Assembly: GCA_037893245.1 (NCBI GenBank)
Contig: JBAIAA010000436.1
Coordinates: 62,001 to 126,000 of the forward strand
Source of the DNA: Crossaster papposus
Lineage: Eukaryota; Echinodermata; Asteroidea; Velatida; Solasteridae
Direction of reading: 5' to 3'
DNA length: 64,000 nt
In this document: positions 48,101-59,382 of the stretch, one piece after another
Layout of the letters: each line of letters begins with the position of its first letter
How positions within the stretch are numbered: the first letter of the stretch is position 1
Program-made: the position numbers and the translations under genes
The notes under the pieces: generated by a model
Seen by the model: the letters and a program-made list of their open reading frames with translations, nothing else
Database searches by the model: none
What the model was told of the DNA's origin: nothing

Positions 48101-51100
48101 TAATGTGATTAATATACCATTTCATGCCTAATTGTGCATTAGTAACCCAAATTATCTTAAATTTTTCTTACAAGTCAAGACCAAATTGGGGCATTGATTT
48201 TCGTCATTGATAGCTTCACAACACACAATAGACTTATGTATAGGACATAAGATTTATTTTGATAGATTTTCGGAAACAATGTTCTTAAATCTAAACTCTT
48301 GCAACTAGGAACTCATTTCCCCCGAGGAATTTAGGTGTCGTCTCAGTTAAGGTTTGCGATTGGTTAAAGGAATCAAGCCAAACAAAAGCTTACAGAAATC
48401 CACATTTTTAATTTACATAGTGCCAATGCAAACTCAACGGTAAAACACTAAAAACCTTCCTCTACATTGTGGTATTAGCAATGAAACAAGGAATCCTACA
48501 AATAAACATCAATGATGGACTTGAATCAAGACTACTGACCTGTTGGTCAATGTCCTCTATGAGCTCATCCAGCCTGCCGTGCAATGCGTCCATAGACTCC
48601 GAATCAGACTGGATAAGAGAACACAGTGATGTCAAGACTCAAGAGTAAACAAGAAATTCAAGGACATCAGAACATTATTCAAAACTGTCAGTGACTATGA
48701 AAGGCTAAGAGTTTTGGAAACTATTGAAGCGCATTTTTAAGGGTGGGGGTGGGGGGGATAATTTTAACATTTAAAGTTAAGAGATGGTTTCCGATGGCTA
48801 AACTCACGTCTGTGAAAAACAGTGCCTCCGGGTCCGGTAAGCTCGCCTGGTGGTCGTGGCCATTGGTAACCGGTAGACTCTGATCGCCTTGGCTGTCCTT
48901 GTAAGACAGGATCTGACTCTCATTCTCTTCATCGCACACAATCTGAAAATAACATCATGAGAAATGTGTACGAATTAAAACAAATATTGTCAACCCATTT
49001 AACCTGTTCACGCCGGATGACGTATATAAACGCAAAGTTTTCCCCAGATTCAAAACGGATGACGCATAAAAACGCCACGAGCAAGGCCGGAAATGTCTGT
49101 CAGCAGCGAGCAAGGCCAGAAATGGGTGGGTGCGCTTCCCGGTACTATTGGCCTGAACCCGCAACGGATCGAGTTTCGTTAAAAATAATCCCACCCGTCG
49201 GCTCGGTGATGTTAAAATAATCCTGGTTAAGCTAGAGCGCTAACCCACAATATACAATTAAGCCTACAGATCGTGCGCATCTTCAAAATATCTGAACCCG
49301 ACGCACATCCAAAAAGTATTCTTCATGAAGGAATAAGAAGTTTTTAACAGGTCGCAACACGAACGCACCTCTAGAGGGCGCTTTAGGCCTTACTTACGTC
49401 CAGCAACCCATCCAGGTAGTCTCTGGACGCTTGCTCAGTCAGATACTTGACCAGGAGGGATACCGTGCTCTTGACGGAATCCGGCAAGGAACTGTAGGCA
49501 TCGGGGGCCACGCCGTACAGCCACTGCAGAAATTCTATGGATGGCTCAGCTGTCGCAGCAACCTTTGCAAAAGGAAATCATCCCAATAACGGTAATCGTG
49601 TAGTTTGGGACATTTTTGCATTTAACAGCCACTTCCAAAGTGACTTTTGCAGCCTTTAAAGTTTGTACTTGGCGTACAAACTTGTTAAGGATTTAAAATC
49701 TTGATTCCTTGATTTGTACTTATAATTGTGGTCTTATCTCTGTCTGTCTTTGTTAAGAATCTAAAATCTCGATTCTTTGATTTGTACTTATAATTGTGGT
49801 CTTATTTGTGAACTGATAATTCTGCCTTGTCTCACACTAGTCTGTCTTTTCGTTGTATTTTGTTGTCCTTTGTGTGGTTTTCCTGTTTGTATATTTGTCT
49901 GTCCATAGGTTAGGGCACAAAAGCGTTATACACTTAACCTTATACCTAAATGTTGTCACTTAATGTTAATATCGCTTCTTTATTTAACTTAGTGTGTATA
50001 CATAGTTTCTATCAACTTCTTGAATCATTTTTTGTAATTTATATAAGATGGTACATATATATTGTAATGGCAACGTTGAAATAAATGTTACAACAACAAC
50101 AAAGCGAACACGAATTTGAATTTGTACCGACAGTGCAAGTTTCGCACATGCGAGTTCGCGCAAAAGTTGCACACATTTGAACTGACTGCTGGACTATTAA
50201 TGTTGGAAAGGGCTATGTTGAAAAAAATTAATGTTTTCCTAAAACTGACTCCTATCTTAGGTCACAAACTTATCAATCACCTCTCGTAATGCTGCTCAAG
50301 TCTTTTCGCAAGTCATTCTCAAATCAAACAGTTTCAAACGAGAAGCTGTTTAAATGATCTTTGACAAAGACCACTTTTTAGTCCTTTTTCATTTCCTATC
50401 ACCTTTAAAATCGGACCCATTTAAAAAAAGAAGATTACTTTAAACCGAAGAGTGGAATATTTCTTCTAGGCAAGAGAAAACTAAAGCCGAACTAACATTT
50501 GAGATCTCTCTTAAGACGTCTTGAATGGCTTTCTCTGTCTGTTCTTGGAGAACCTGTCGGCTGAACCGGACAGCGCAGACATACTTGATGAAGGCCTCGT
50601 TGGTCATGATGTTAGGTTTGGCCATCAGCATCTGCCTAGTGATGTAAAGAAGGGTACGAAGGGTACGAAGGGGGGAAAACAAGTATCAGGATTAACATTA
50701 CCAACATAAACATTTATACAAAGCTCCACTTGCATAGTTTTTGGTAATTAGGCAGAGAGAGTTGATCGGGAATGGGTTGAAAAGGTACAAAAAATAATTT
50801 GTGACCTGTCACTACAAATGAAGCATACAGTTGAAAAATTATATTTTCTAGAACTTAGAGCAAAAGCCCAAATTTGAGGGGTTTCCCCCCCCCCCCCCCC
50901 CCCCCCTCTGTGAACCTTAATCTCCAAGTCCCGTTTTATTTTCTCGAATTTTGTTCTGTCAAACATCTTTGAAACCTATTTCATCCCATTTTCTTATTAT
51001 GTCGTCATACATACACTGTAACACAACTGTCGGATTTTCAATGCCATTTTCTCAAGAATAAGTTTCACCACTACAGTAAGTTGTTGGTCTATATTTCCAT

Positions 51101-54100
51101 TACTGAACTCAGTACACCTTAATGTTGTATACCACTGGAAAGCTCTTGTTCTGCGGAATCCAGATATATAAAAATATTAATTCTTAAAAAGTCTGACTCT
51201 AGGCTCAGTTGGCATTTTGTACATTTTTTCAACTGTACCTACTCAAAATCTATCAACAGACACTTTATATTTTGAGAAAACAGAAATCGTATGCACAACT
51301 TCGTTGAGTCTTGTAACAAAACAAAAAGAGACTTTCGTTGGAGGGGGGAGGGGGGGGGGGGGGGGGATAGGGTTAACACAAAAGTATTTACTTGTAAATG
51401 GGCACCATGAAATGGCAGTCCTGTGCCGTTGGTTGAGTCACTTGAAGAAGGAGGTCGAGTTGCTGGATTGGAGACTGGCCAATAAGGAGTAGGATCTTAG
51501 ACAAGGTACGTCTGCCTTCGGCCTCGACAGTACTAGTGTCCAGATTATCTCTACAAGTAAAGACGATTTGGAGTAACATTCGGCAACAGAACTGAAAATG
51601 TTCCTGCAAGTCAGTATAATTGTATGGATCAAAGAGGTCGCGGAATCACTGCTCGCTGACATTGGTGCGCCACAGTGGTTAAAGGTAATACACAGCATTT
51701 GTAGAAATAGATAGAAGTGGGAGAATAATTAAAGTACAGTTTATTAAATAAAAAATATTGCTACAATGACCTGTTCGAGGTTTTATGAATAATGGATACT
51801 GAAAAGAAGAAGAACAAAATGCTATCCTTGTAGTCTGGTTCCCTAGTGTAATTTGTAGACATTTGAGAATCGGCAGGTCAGGGAAGCAGACTAGTTGGCT
51901 TGCACCCGTTTTTGGATGCATAAATGTTCAAATGTTTGATAAACTGGGGGTAATACTTGAGAGAAAAAAAGGTGTTTTTTTTAAATGAAACGCACTATTT
52001 GTTCATAAATATTAAGAGTTATAAGTTGCATTTATCCATGATGAATACTGAGAGGTCTGGGGCAATACTTGGACTAACACGTAGGGCACTTTGGGGCGGT
52101 TCTAGGCAGAGCGGGTCCAATGGGTCAAATGCGCACAAGCAGTCTTGGTGTCTATTAATAATAATAATAATAATAATAATGCTAGTTCTTATATAGCGCT
52201 TTTAGACTCCCACAAATGTGGGTGTATCAAAGCGCTTTTATTATTACCCCGGTCATTGGGCCCATGAAACATTCCAAATACTATCTCAGCTCCCTGGGGA
52301 GTATACAGCTCGATGCTGCCATTTCGGCGCAAAGCAGCTAAATCAACCACAATAACCATCTCTGCCCTCACAGGTATTAATAATAAGAAGTAAGTACATG
52401 TTGAATATCAGTCCTGTTACCTTGATAAGACGATACTGATGTCAACGTAGATGGATAGAATGGCTGCCATCAGATCCTCAAAGTTGCTCAAGGAATGGGA
52501 CTAGGGATACCAAGAATTGATTTGGGCAACGTGAGAAATGAGAGATCAAATCTACACAATATATTGTTATGATAGGAACAAAGCAGATTGGTAAAATGAC
52601 TGCATGATATTGTCCATAATCTCACAAAGCGACAAAAACCTAAAAAAACACACATCTCACTAAAGAGAATTAACACACGGCGTTACTGCAAACTACTTGT
52701 TGCCTTTTCGTCATGTAAACCTTCAAATCTCACCTTAAACAAAAACATTTACTAGCTTTTTTTAAAATCATGTTTGTTTCAAGGAACAATTTGCCCAAGT
52801 TTCGAAGCAAAATATCGTTTAACTTCTGAATCATCGTAAAAAAACTTTGACCAAAAGTCCAAACTTCATGTGTTATTTTGTTGTTCCAAGTGTAAACAAA
52901 GTTTAAAACGTTCTCTCAAAGTAACAAAAATCACCTCGTAGTCGTTAGCAAGGACTCAGAACAAAAAGTGTAAATATCTTGTGATTAAACATTTTCCATA
53001 TTTAGAGGTTTTGTCACTTCGCAAAATCATCACCGATATAATTATAACTTGCTGAATTGGCCGCTGACTAGATAGATAAACTGGGTTTATAGCTAACTAC
53101 CTGCGTAGATAACTAACTGAAAATATTCAGGTTCTTTGTAAAGGTGACAAGGTGGATAACAACTAACTGAATTAGCTAGTTAGTTACAAACTATGATACA
53201 TGTAATCAGATGGATAGCTATGAACTAAGTGGATTTCTAACTTAGGCCAAACAAAAAAGGTGTGTTTACAGTAACCCGACCGACCTAGATTTTTAGCGGC
53301 CATCTTGCCGACCTAGTTGATAATTGTGCATGAACACTGGTTTCAATTATTTCCCACGAACATAACAATTTTCCACCCTCAAAACTTGACCGAAATTAAA
53401 ATTAAAAAAAATCGACAAAATAAAAACTATTTTCAATTGTTCAAGCTGTTACTGTAAACACACCATTTATTTTGTTTTGTCTTATCTTTTTGCTACCCAG
53501 GTAGCAAAACGTCTGTTGATCAAATATCTTAGAATTGTAAGATCCTTATCGTCTGCTACAACTGAACCTGTTGGTCTGTTTTCTGCTCGAGGAATTCCTT
53601 CTGCATCTTGGCCCACTGCAATAAGTTCAGTATAAATCCTTGCAACGCCCTCAACCTATAAAGAAGGAATTCCAATCATTAGTCCGGGCTGGTTCATACT
53701 TCACATGAATGTCTGCGCACAGAGAACTTGTTAGGATAATCGCAAACATCCTACACGTGGATAGGTAGGGGACTGGAAGGAGGTTTGGGATGGTAGAGGT
53801 TGGGTTGGTGGGAGAGTGTTGGTGAGGAGAAGGGCGGGGCGAGAATAAGGGCGAGGCAAGGAGAGACACGAGGCAAGGAGAGAGACGAGGCAAGGAGAGA
53901 GACGAGGCAAGGAGAGAGACGAGGCAAGGAGAGAGACGTGGCAAGAAGAGAGACGTGGCAAGAAGAGAGACGTGGCAAGGAAAGAGGCATGGCGAGGAGA
54001 GGGGCGAGGAGAGGGGCGAGGAGAGGGGCGAGGAGAGGGGCGAGGAGAGGGGCGAGGAGAAGGGCAAGGAGAGGGGCGGGGCAAGGGGCGAGGCAAGGAG

Positions 54101-57100
54101 AGGGACGGGGCGAGGGTCGGGGCGAAGGGCAGAGCGAAGGGCGGGGCGGGGCTAAAGGGGCGGGGCTAAAGGGGCAGGGCTAAAGGGGCAGGGCTTAAAG
54201 GACGGGGCTGGAGGGGCTGGGCTGAAAGGGCTGGGCTGAAAGGGCAGGGCTAGAAGAATGGGGCTATAGGGGTGGAGTTGGCATGAGTGACGACACAACA
54301 GAAGATTGAAAACAAATTAGAATAAAAAACATTTTTTTTTTCAATCTTACCTGCTAGATTCTTTGGTTTTAAGACTTTTGTCTGCCTCCAATATGACTCC
54401 ACTGCAGAAAATCCAAATGTAATATATGGAAAGTGATGTCAAATTCTAAAGATAAATTCATCGATATCAAATAAACACATCTGTAACTTCCATAAGTAGC
54501 AACATATATTATTTTTCTTAAGATTGACGCAAGGTTCAAAATTGAGTTTTGCCCCTCAGACTTTTTTCATAAACTGATTTTTGTTTTTGACGAGGCTTGC
54601 TTTGTCTTAGTTACACTAACCTAAGGCAGTCTGCCATTGTGCGGATGAAGACCTTGACATCCGACGTGCCAAGACCGGCCATAACCTCCTGTTGTATTAT
54701 ACTCATCGTGTCTGCTGATGTTCTCAACTGAAAACAACCAACAACAAAATTATAATAATCATCAGGAAAGTTGGTGCAAGATGGAAGAATTAGAAGAATT
54801 GGTAGCATTTTTCAATCTTAAAAAGGAAGAAATCATTTGATGCAAGGAAAAGTTGCATGTTTTGTTCACTGACTTGTAGTATCTTTCACAAGTCCTTTCA
54901 CAAGTCCTTTCACAGGTCCTTTCACAGGTCCTTTCACAGGTCCATTCCCAGGTCCATTCCCAGGTCCATTCCCAGGTCCATTCCCAGGTCCATTCCCAGG
55001 TCCATTCCCAGGTCCATTCCCAGGTCCATTCCCAGGTCCATTCCCAGGTCCATTCCCAGGTCCATTCCCAGGTCCATTCCCAGGTCCATTCCCAGGTCCA
55101 TTCCCAGGTCCATTCCCAGGTCCATTCCCAAGTCCATTCCCAAGTCCATTCCCAAGTCCATTCCCAAGTCCCTTCCCAAGTCCCTTCCCAAGTCCCTTCC
55201 CAAGTCCCTTCCCAAGTCCCTTCCCAAGTCCCTTCCCAAGTCCCTTCCCAAGTCCTTTCCCAAGTCCTTTCCCAAGTCCTTTCCCAAGTCCTTTCCCAAG
55301 TCCTTTCCCAAGTCCATTTCCCAAGTCCATTTCCAAAGTCCATTTCCAAAGTCCTTTCCCAAAGTCCTTTCCCAAAGTCCTTTCCCAAAGTCTTTTCCCA
55401 AAGTCTTTTCCCCAAGTCCTTTCCCAAGTCCTTTCCCGAGTCCATTCCCGAGTCCTTTCCCGAGTCCATTCCCGAGTCCTTTCCCAAGTCCATTCCCAAG
55501 TCCTTTCATAAAGCCAGTCACAGGTAACTGGTTGAATAATAACAAATAAACGCTTTTGCCATAGCTTATTTGAATAGCCCGTGAATTGGGACTGGAGAAC
55601 TTGTAATGGACTTGCAGGGACTTGTGATGGACGCGACTATAACCCTGCTCTTTCGTACAGTACTTTGGTGTTTTTGGTTTTTTTCACGTCCGGTACTATT
55701 TATAAACAATGTACAAATTTTACCCAAAGTCTCCTTACTTTGTCATTAGGTTGAAGTGACTGCAACAACTCGCTGAAACTGTTAGAACTGCAGAGGCAGG
55801 CATAGGCATGGGGCGCTACAATCAGAAGAAAAAACAACAACCTACATGTATGATTCGCGACTGAAATTTCACTTTGAAGTCCATGATTATAGATTATAAG
55901 ATTTAAGCTTAGAGTGCAACTACTGGATTAACTTCGTGATAATTTACAAACATAAAACCGAATTGAAAGCAGCCAGCTATAACTTTACCTAGCTTGGGTT
56001 AGGCTTGTCCAGAAGTTGTGATTCGACCAATCACAAGTTACTTTAACAGGTCAATCAAATAGTCAAATCATAAAGGTCATCAGGAAAAGAACGTTAACAA
56101 AGGAAAGCTTCCGTCACCATCCATTTAACCCCTTGACGCTGGTAGTAATTCCTCACTTACCAAATTATACACATGACTGCATAGCAGCTTTTGTTCAGCA
56201 AGCTGCACTGCACAATAGACCTGAGCGTGCAGCTGTAGCACAGCATTCCGGATGGATTAGCAGGCCGCGGCCATATAGCCGCTCCCCGGCGTCAAGGGGT
56301 TAAACAGGTTACTCAATTTGGGAATGGTTAACTTGAATGACCTTCTGACAACTTCATTAGAAACCCTATTTCAACCAGCCTAGCCTTGGGCCACATCTTA
56401 CCTAGTCTGCGCCCTTCCTCCAAAGGAAGTTCGGCGAGTGATTTTGGGACTCTGCTCTTCGCAGCTGTTGCATAAACATTGTATGCAAACGACATGCTCC
56501 GACGGGCCGAGGCGCCGCCTGGCTCAAGTTGGCTCGTAACGTCCATTTTGCCGAGAGATTGTGTTGCCATGGTAATTGCATCATTTAGATCTATCCTTTC
56601 ATCATCGCTTCCATCCTTAGAATCAGTTGGACTGCTTTTCTGAGGAGTCTCCTTGCCTCTTTTGGTGCTGGCTGGAACATGAGCATCTTCTTGTCTCATC
56701 TGTGATGATCCCAGATCATCTGTGACAAAGTCTTTGTTATCTTGATGCACCGTAACCTCATCACTTGCATCTTGTACCTTCTGGCTCTTAATCTTATTAG
56801 TGCTTCTGCGGTTTCCACCTTTGCCATTTTTTGTCAACCTGAAGAAAAAAAAGATTGCAATTTGTCTGGAATATTATTCGTGTTAATTTCTGGAGAGGAA
56901 AACAAGAAACAGAAGTGCAATCTCGGGCAACTTACGCTTCTAGTTTTCTTGAGTAGGTGGCTGCCTTCCCCTGTAGTTCAGTCTTTAAGGCACTTTTAGG
57001 CAGGTCATTCAATGCATACCGGAATGCTTGTTTGATTGAAGGCACTGCAACAAAAAAAAAAGTTAAAAACTGCTAAAGGTACGTGGACCAAATGCTGCTT

Positions 57101-58393
57101 TTGAGTTAAGGATTGTTGCAACCTAAAACCACATTAAAACATTCTTATAGTTTTAATCAAATCGTAATACTTTTGTATACACATATAAACTACAAGATGT
57201 GTATTAACTATTATATAAAGATAAAAAGTCGTATCCTCATTGAGTGATCCCCACAATGTCGCATCCCAGGTTGTATCGTATTCGTAAAATTGGGCGTGAT
57301 CCCTGGCCACGGAATTCTGGTGTTTACGACTTCTGACTAGCGCCCTCGAACAAAGATACTGACAATTTGAGAGACCACCAGCCATAGAGCAAGATAGCTC
57401 AGCTGGTAAAGCACCGATCTGGTATTCCGGAGGTCGCAGGTTCGAGTCCCGGCTTGCCAATTTCTTTGTTCATTATTAAAAGTAATACTTAAAAAAAAAA
57501 AAGTGTTTTAAAGGAAACTTTAAGTAAGACCAGTTATTCTTATGGTAGGTCTATAAGGTCATGTCAGGGAACCAGATTCATTAATAATTAACCCTAACCC
57601 TCCAGGGTATTTTGGCTAGAAAATCTGTGGTCACATGGACTTGTGTGCAGAGTGCAGCAAGGTCAAGCAGTCACCACAGATGCACTGTGCTGGGTCTGGC
57701 AGGGTTAGGGTTATAAAATCTACAATGGGAAAATTGTGTTTGAAATAAAGGCCAAATAAAAAATAGTTGTTTCTCGTCCTCGCGAGAACTGGTGTCTTTA
57801 ATTTTTTTAGTTAGGCTTAATGCTACTTTAGACAAAAATACAAAAATCAGAGTCACTTTTTACATTATAATTTGTCTTTTTTGTAACCTTTCAAAGTTTC
57901 ACTAGGTCAGAGGATAGAATTAATAGAGGGGTGGATTCTATATAATTATAATTTTTTTATTAAAAATGCAATATAAATTATTATAAACATCTATAAATTA
58001 AATGCGCCAAGCCTTGTAAAAGGAAAGTGCCCTCTAAGTCTAACCTCATCCTCAATTTAGTTTTAAGAAACTAGTTAAATTTTTAATTAATGGCCAAACA
58101 AAATTAGGAGCAATTATAGAATGCAGGGCCCACTGACAACTCTCGACTTTATTTACCCTAGGACATAGAATGGACTGACCCTAACCCTAACCCTGTACCC
58201 CAATACCTATATAATACAGGGCCACTCCATTATCTAGTCATAGGGTAAATAAAACCGAGAGTTGTCAGTGGGCCCAAAATTAATACAAACAAACAGGCGA
58301 GGTACTCGGTAGGCTACCTTTTGTTTGTTCATGTTCATTTTCGTTAAGCTTTTTAGCAAGCAAATGAACAAACTGTTTCGCCTTCTTCTCCAT
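45174..58393 (-). CDS. Unrecognised 1355-aa nuclear-type protein with PIP box, 16 exons
   Basis: Exons (high to low): 58393-58318, 57044-56936, 56838-56402, 55815-55739, 54727-54621, 54401-54351, 53655-53568, 52500-52421, 51550-51392, 50635-50497, 49562-49398, 48942-48808, 48608-48540, 48079-45950, 45632-45431, 45217-45174. All phases close. Residues 1-70 are basic and helical. About 70-175 is a charged linker. About 175-510 is leucine-rich and helical (possible ARM/HEAT-like fold; inference). The rest is acidic and Ser/Thr-rich with many SQ/TQ sites, ending in a basic tail (KIKRKKSTG). QSSLLRFF at residues 848-855 (47230-47207) fits the PIP-box consensus for PCNA binding. Two ~103-residue tandem units share KKQSRLS and SEQKTP...KDAVSE. 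These features suggest a chromatin, replication or DNA-repair role, but I cannot name the family. Confidence 0.85.
48999..49230 (-). repeat. MITE-like family A, copy (232 bp)
   Basis: It starts TTAACCTGTTCACGCCGG; the right end is shortened to CCTGGTTAA. It is intronic in the PIP-box gene, 57 nt from the acceptor of the exon at 48942. Confidence 0.75.
52150..52375 (-). repeat. SINE copy, inverted
   Basis: CATCTCTGCCCTCACAGGTA and the GTATACAGCTCGATGCTGCC block are the reverse complement of the element at 30560-30912. The 3' end is an (ATT)n run on the minus strand (52157-52180), preceded by ATATAGCGCTTTTAGACTCC. Confidence 0.65.
53825..54290. repeat. Purine-rich compound minisatellite
   Basis: Three blocks lie in order: 17-bp units near GAGGCAAGGAGAGAGAC, then 12-bp units GGGGCGAGGAGA, then 14-15-bp units GGGGCAGGGCTAAA. 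It is intronic in the PIP-box gene. Open frames on both strands here are repeat artefacts. Confidence 0.85.
54884..55512. repeat. 12-bp minisatellite (~52 units)
   Basis: The unit CCCAGGTCCATT changes in ordered blocks: CACAGGTCCTTT, then a long CCCAGGTCCATT block, then CCCAAGTCCATT, CCCAAGTCCCTT, CCCAAGTCCTTT, and CCCGAGTCC variants at the far end. Because 12 is a multiple of 3, several frames stay open for 170-245 codons on both strands; none is a gene. It is intronic in the PIP-box gene. Confidence 0.95.
57389..57457 (+). repeat. tRNA-like sequence (probable SINE head or tRNA pseudogene)
   Basis: GCAAGATAGCTCAGCTGGTA ... GGTTCGAGTCCCGGCTTGCC has clear A and B boxes and a 5-bp GCAAG/CTTGC outer pairing. 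Mismatches in the inner acceptor, anticodon (loop CTGGTAT, GGT) and T stems make a working tRNA-Thr unlikely. It lies in intron 1 of the PIP-box gene. Confidence 0.55.
57588..57714. repeat. Family D short copy (127 bp)
   Basis: TTAACCCTAACCCTCC and GGCAGGGTTAGGGTTA frame an interior that matches 41855-42006 with one internal deletion. It is in intron 1 of the PIP-box gene. Confidence 0.7.
58126..58275. repeat. TIR element with telomere-like centre (150 bp)
   Basis: GGGCCCACTGACAACTCTCG, continuing through TTTATTTACCCTA, is mirrored at the right end with arms of about 48 bp. The loop holds CCCTAACCCTAACCCTGT. It lies 43 nt inside intron 1 of the PIP-box gene. Confidence 0.7.
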
Positions 58394-59382
58394 TATTATG
58401 AAGTTGTTGTCATTTCAAACGTTCCAGAAAATGTATTTACAATTTGGGACGAATGTCGACGAATGTCCCACGTGCACTTGATGCAACGAGCAAAATGATT
58501 TTAATTTTCCTTGCCCGCGCCTTGCGGGGATGTATTGCACCTGTACGAGCAGTGCACTTTTACAACGATATTGCAAACTGTTTCTTTGGCACCAGTCTAA
58601 ATATCAGAAATTGAAACACGTTCTATTCGAAGTGCTTTGAAAGAGGCAAATTTATTGGTGGATGCACAATGTACTACACGCTGTGCTTAACTTGTAGTGT
58701 TTCCGCAACAGTCTCAAAACATAAAGCAAATATATGTTTGACAAACAGTCACGATACAACCGAGTTCGGAGAAGATAAATTTATGTAAACTCTTTAACCA
58801 CAATAAAGAATCCAATGAGAGAAGATGTGTACTTCAAATATTTGAGTTTGTTCGAGAAAAAAAATGGAATACAATTAGAAAATGTATGGATTGAGTAACC
58901 TGGGTGGCGTTTTATTATATCACTCTACGAACCAATCAAATACTCCGTTGTATAGGTTTCAGGATTACTGCACATGGTGTCTCGCTGCTCGATTTGACCA
59001 TAATTATATTATATATTGTCATTTATATTTGTTATTTTTAAATAAAATATGCCAAATTTAGTAATTATAAAATGTATTTAAAGTAAAAAACAATATTTTA
59101 ATTGGAAATTTTGCTTAAAATGTTATATTTATTGACGGTAAATTCGTCTCTAGTAATAAATTACTGATGGGGACTAGATTGCATCATGGGTAATTCCCAA
59201 TGTTATGAAGTACAAGTAGACAGTGAAATTGTTGCTTCACAACTCCTTCAAATAATGTGCGACTTCTGACCTAAGCCACCTCACAATGGCTGCAGATTTA
59301 ATTCTTACGAATCTAACACAGTAGTGCTTTCGTGCCAAGATGATAACTGGGTGAAATTCTGTCCCAGCGCGCTAAACAAATC
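58394..59382. promoter_or_regulatory. Divergent promoter region, PIP-box gene / SETD1
   Basis: About 990 bp separate the two start codons on opposite strands. The DNA near 58440-58560 includes GC-rich pieces; the middle is AT-rich. No TATA box or defined factor site can be assigned from sequence alone. Transcription start sites are not visible. Confidence 0.4.

Noticed and set aside
53651-54183. Pro/Ser/Leu-rich and Arg/Gly/Glu-rich open frames
   Set aside because: By-products of the purine-rich repeat array; one overlaps a real exon only at its edge (53568-53655), and in a different frame from the exon.
54762-55549. Long open frames of 169-245 codons on both strands (WEWTWEWT, GKGLGKGL, SIPRSIPR types)
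   Set aside because: They are translations of the 12-bp minisatellite, open in several frames because the unit is a multiple of three, and the region is intronic.
57389-57457. Functional tRNA-Thr gene
   Set aside because: Several stem mismatches in the acceptor, anticodon and T arms; better explained as a SINE head or pseudogene.
57134-57460. Minus-strand frame with SRDSNLRPPEYQIG
   Set aside because: This peptide pattern is the translation of a tRNA-like B-box sequence, not a protein.
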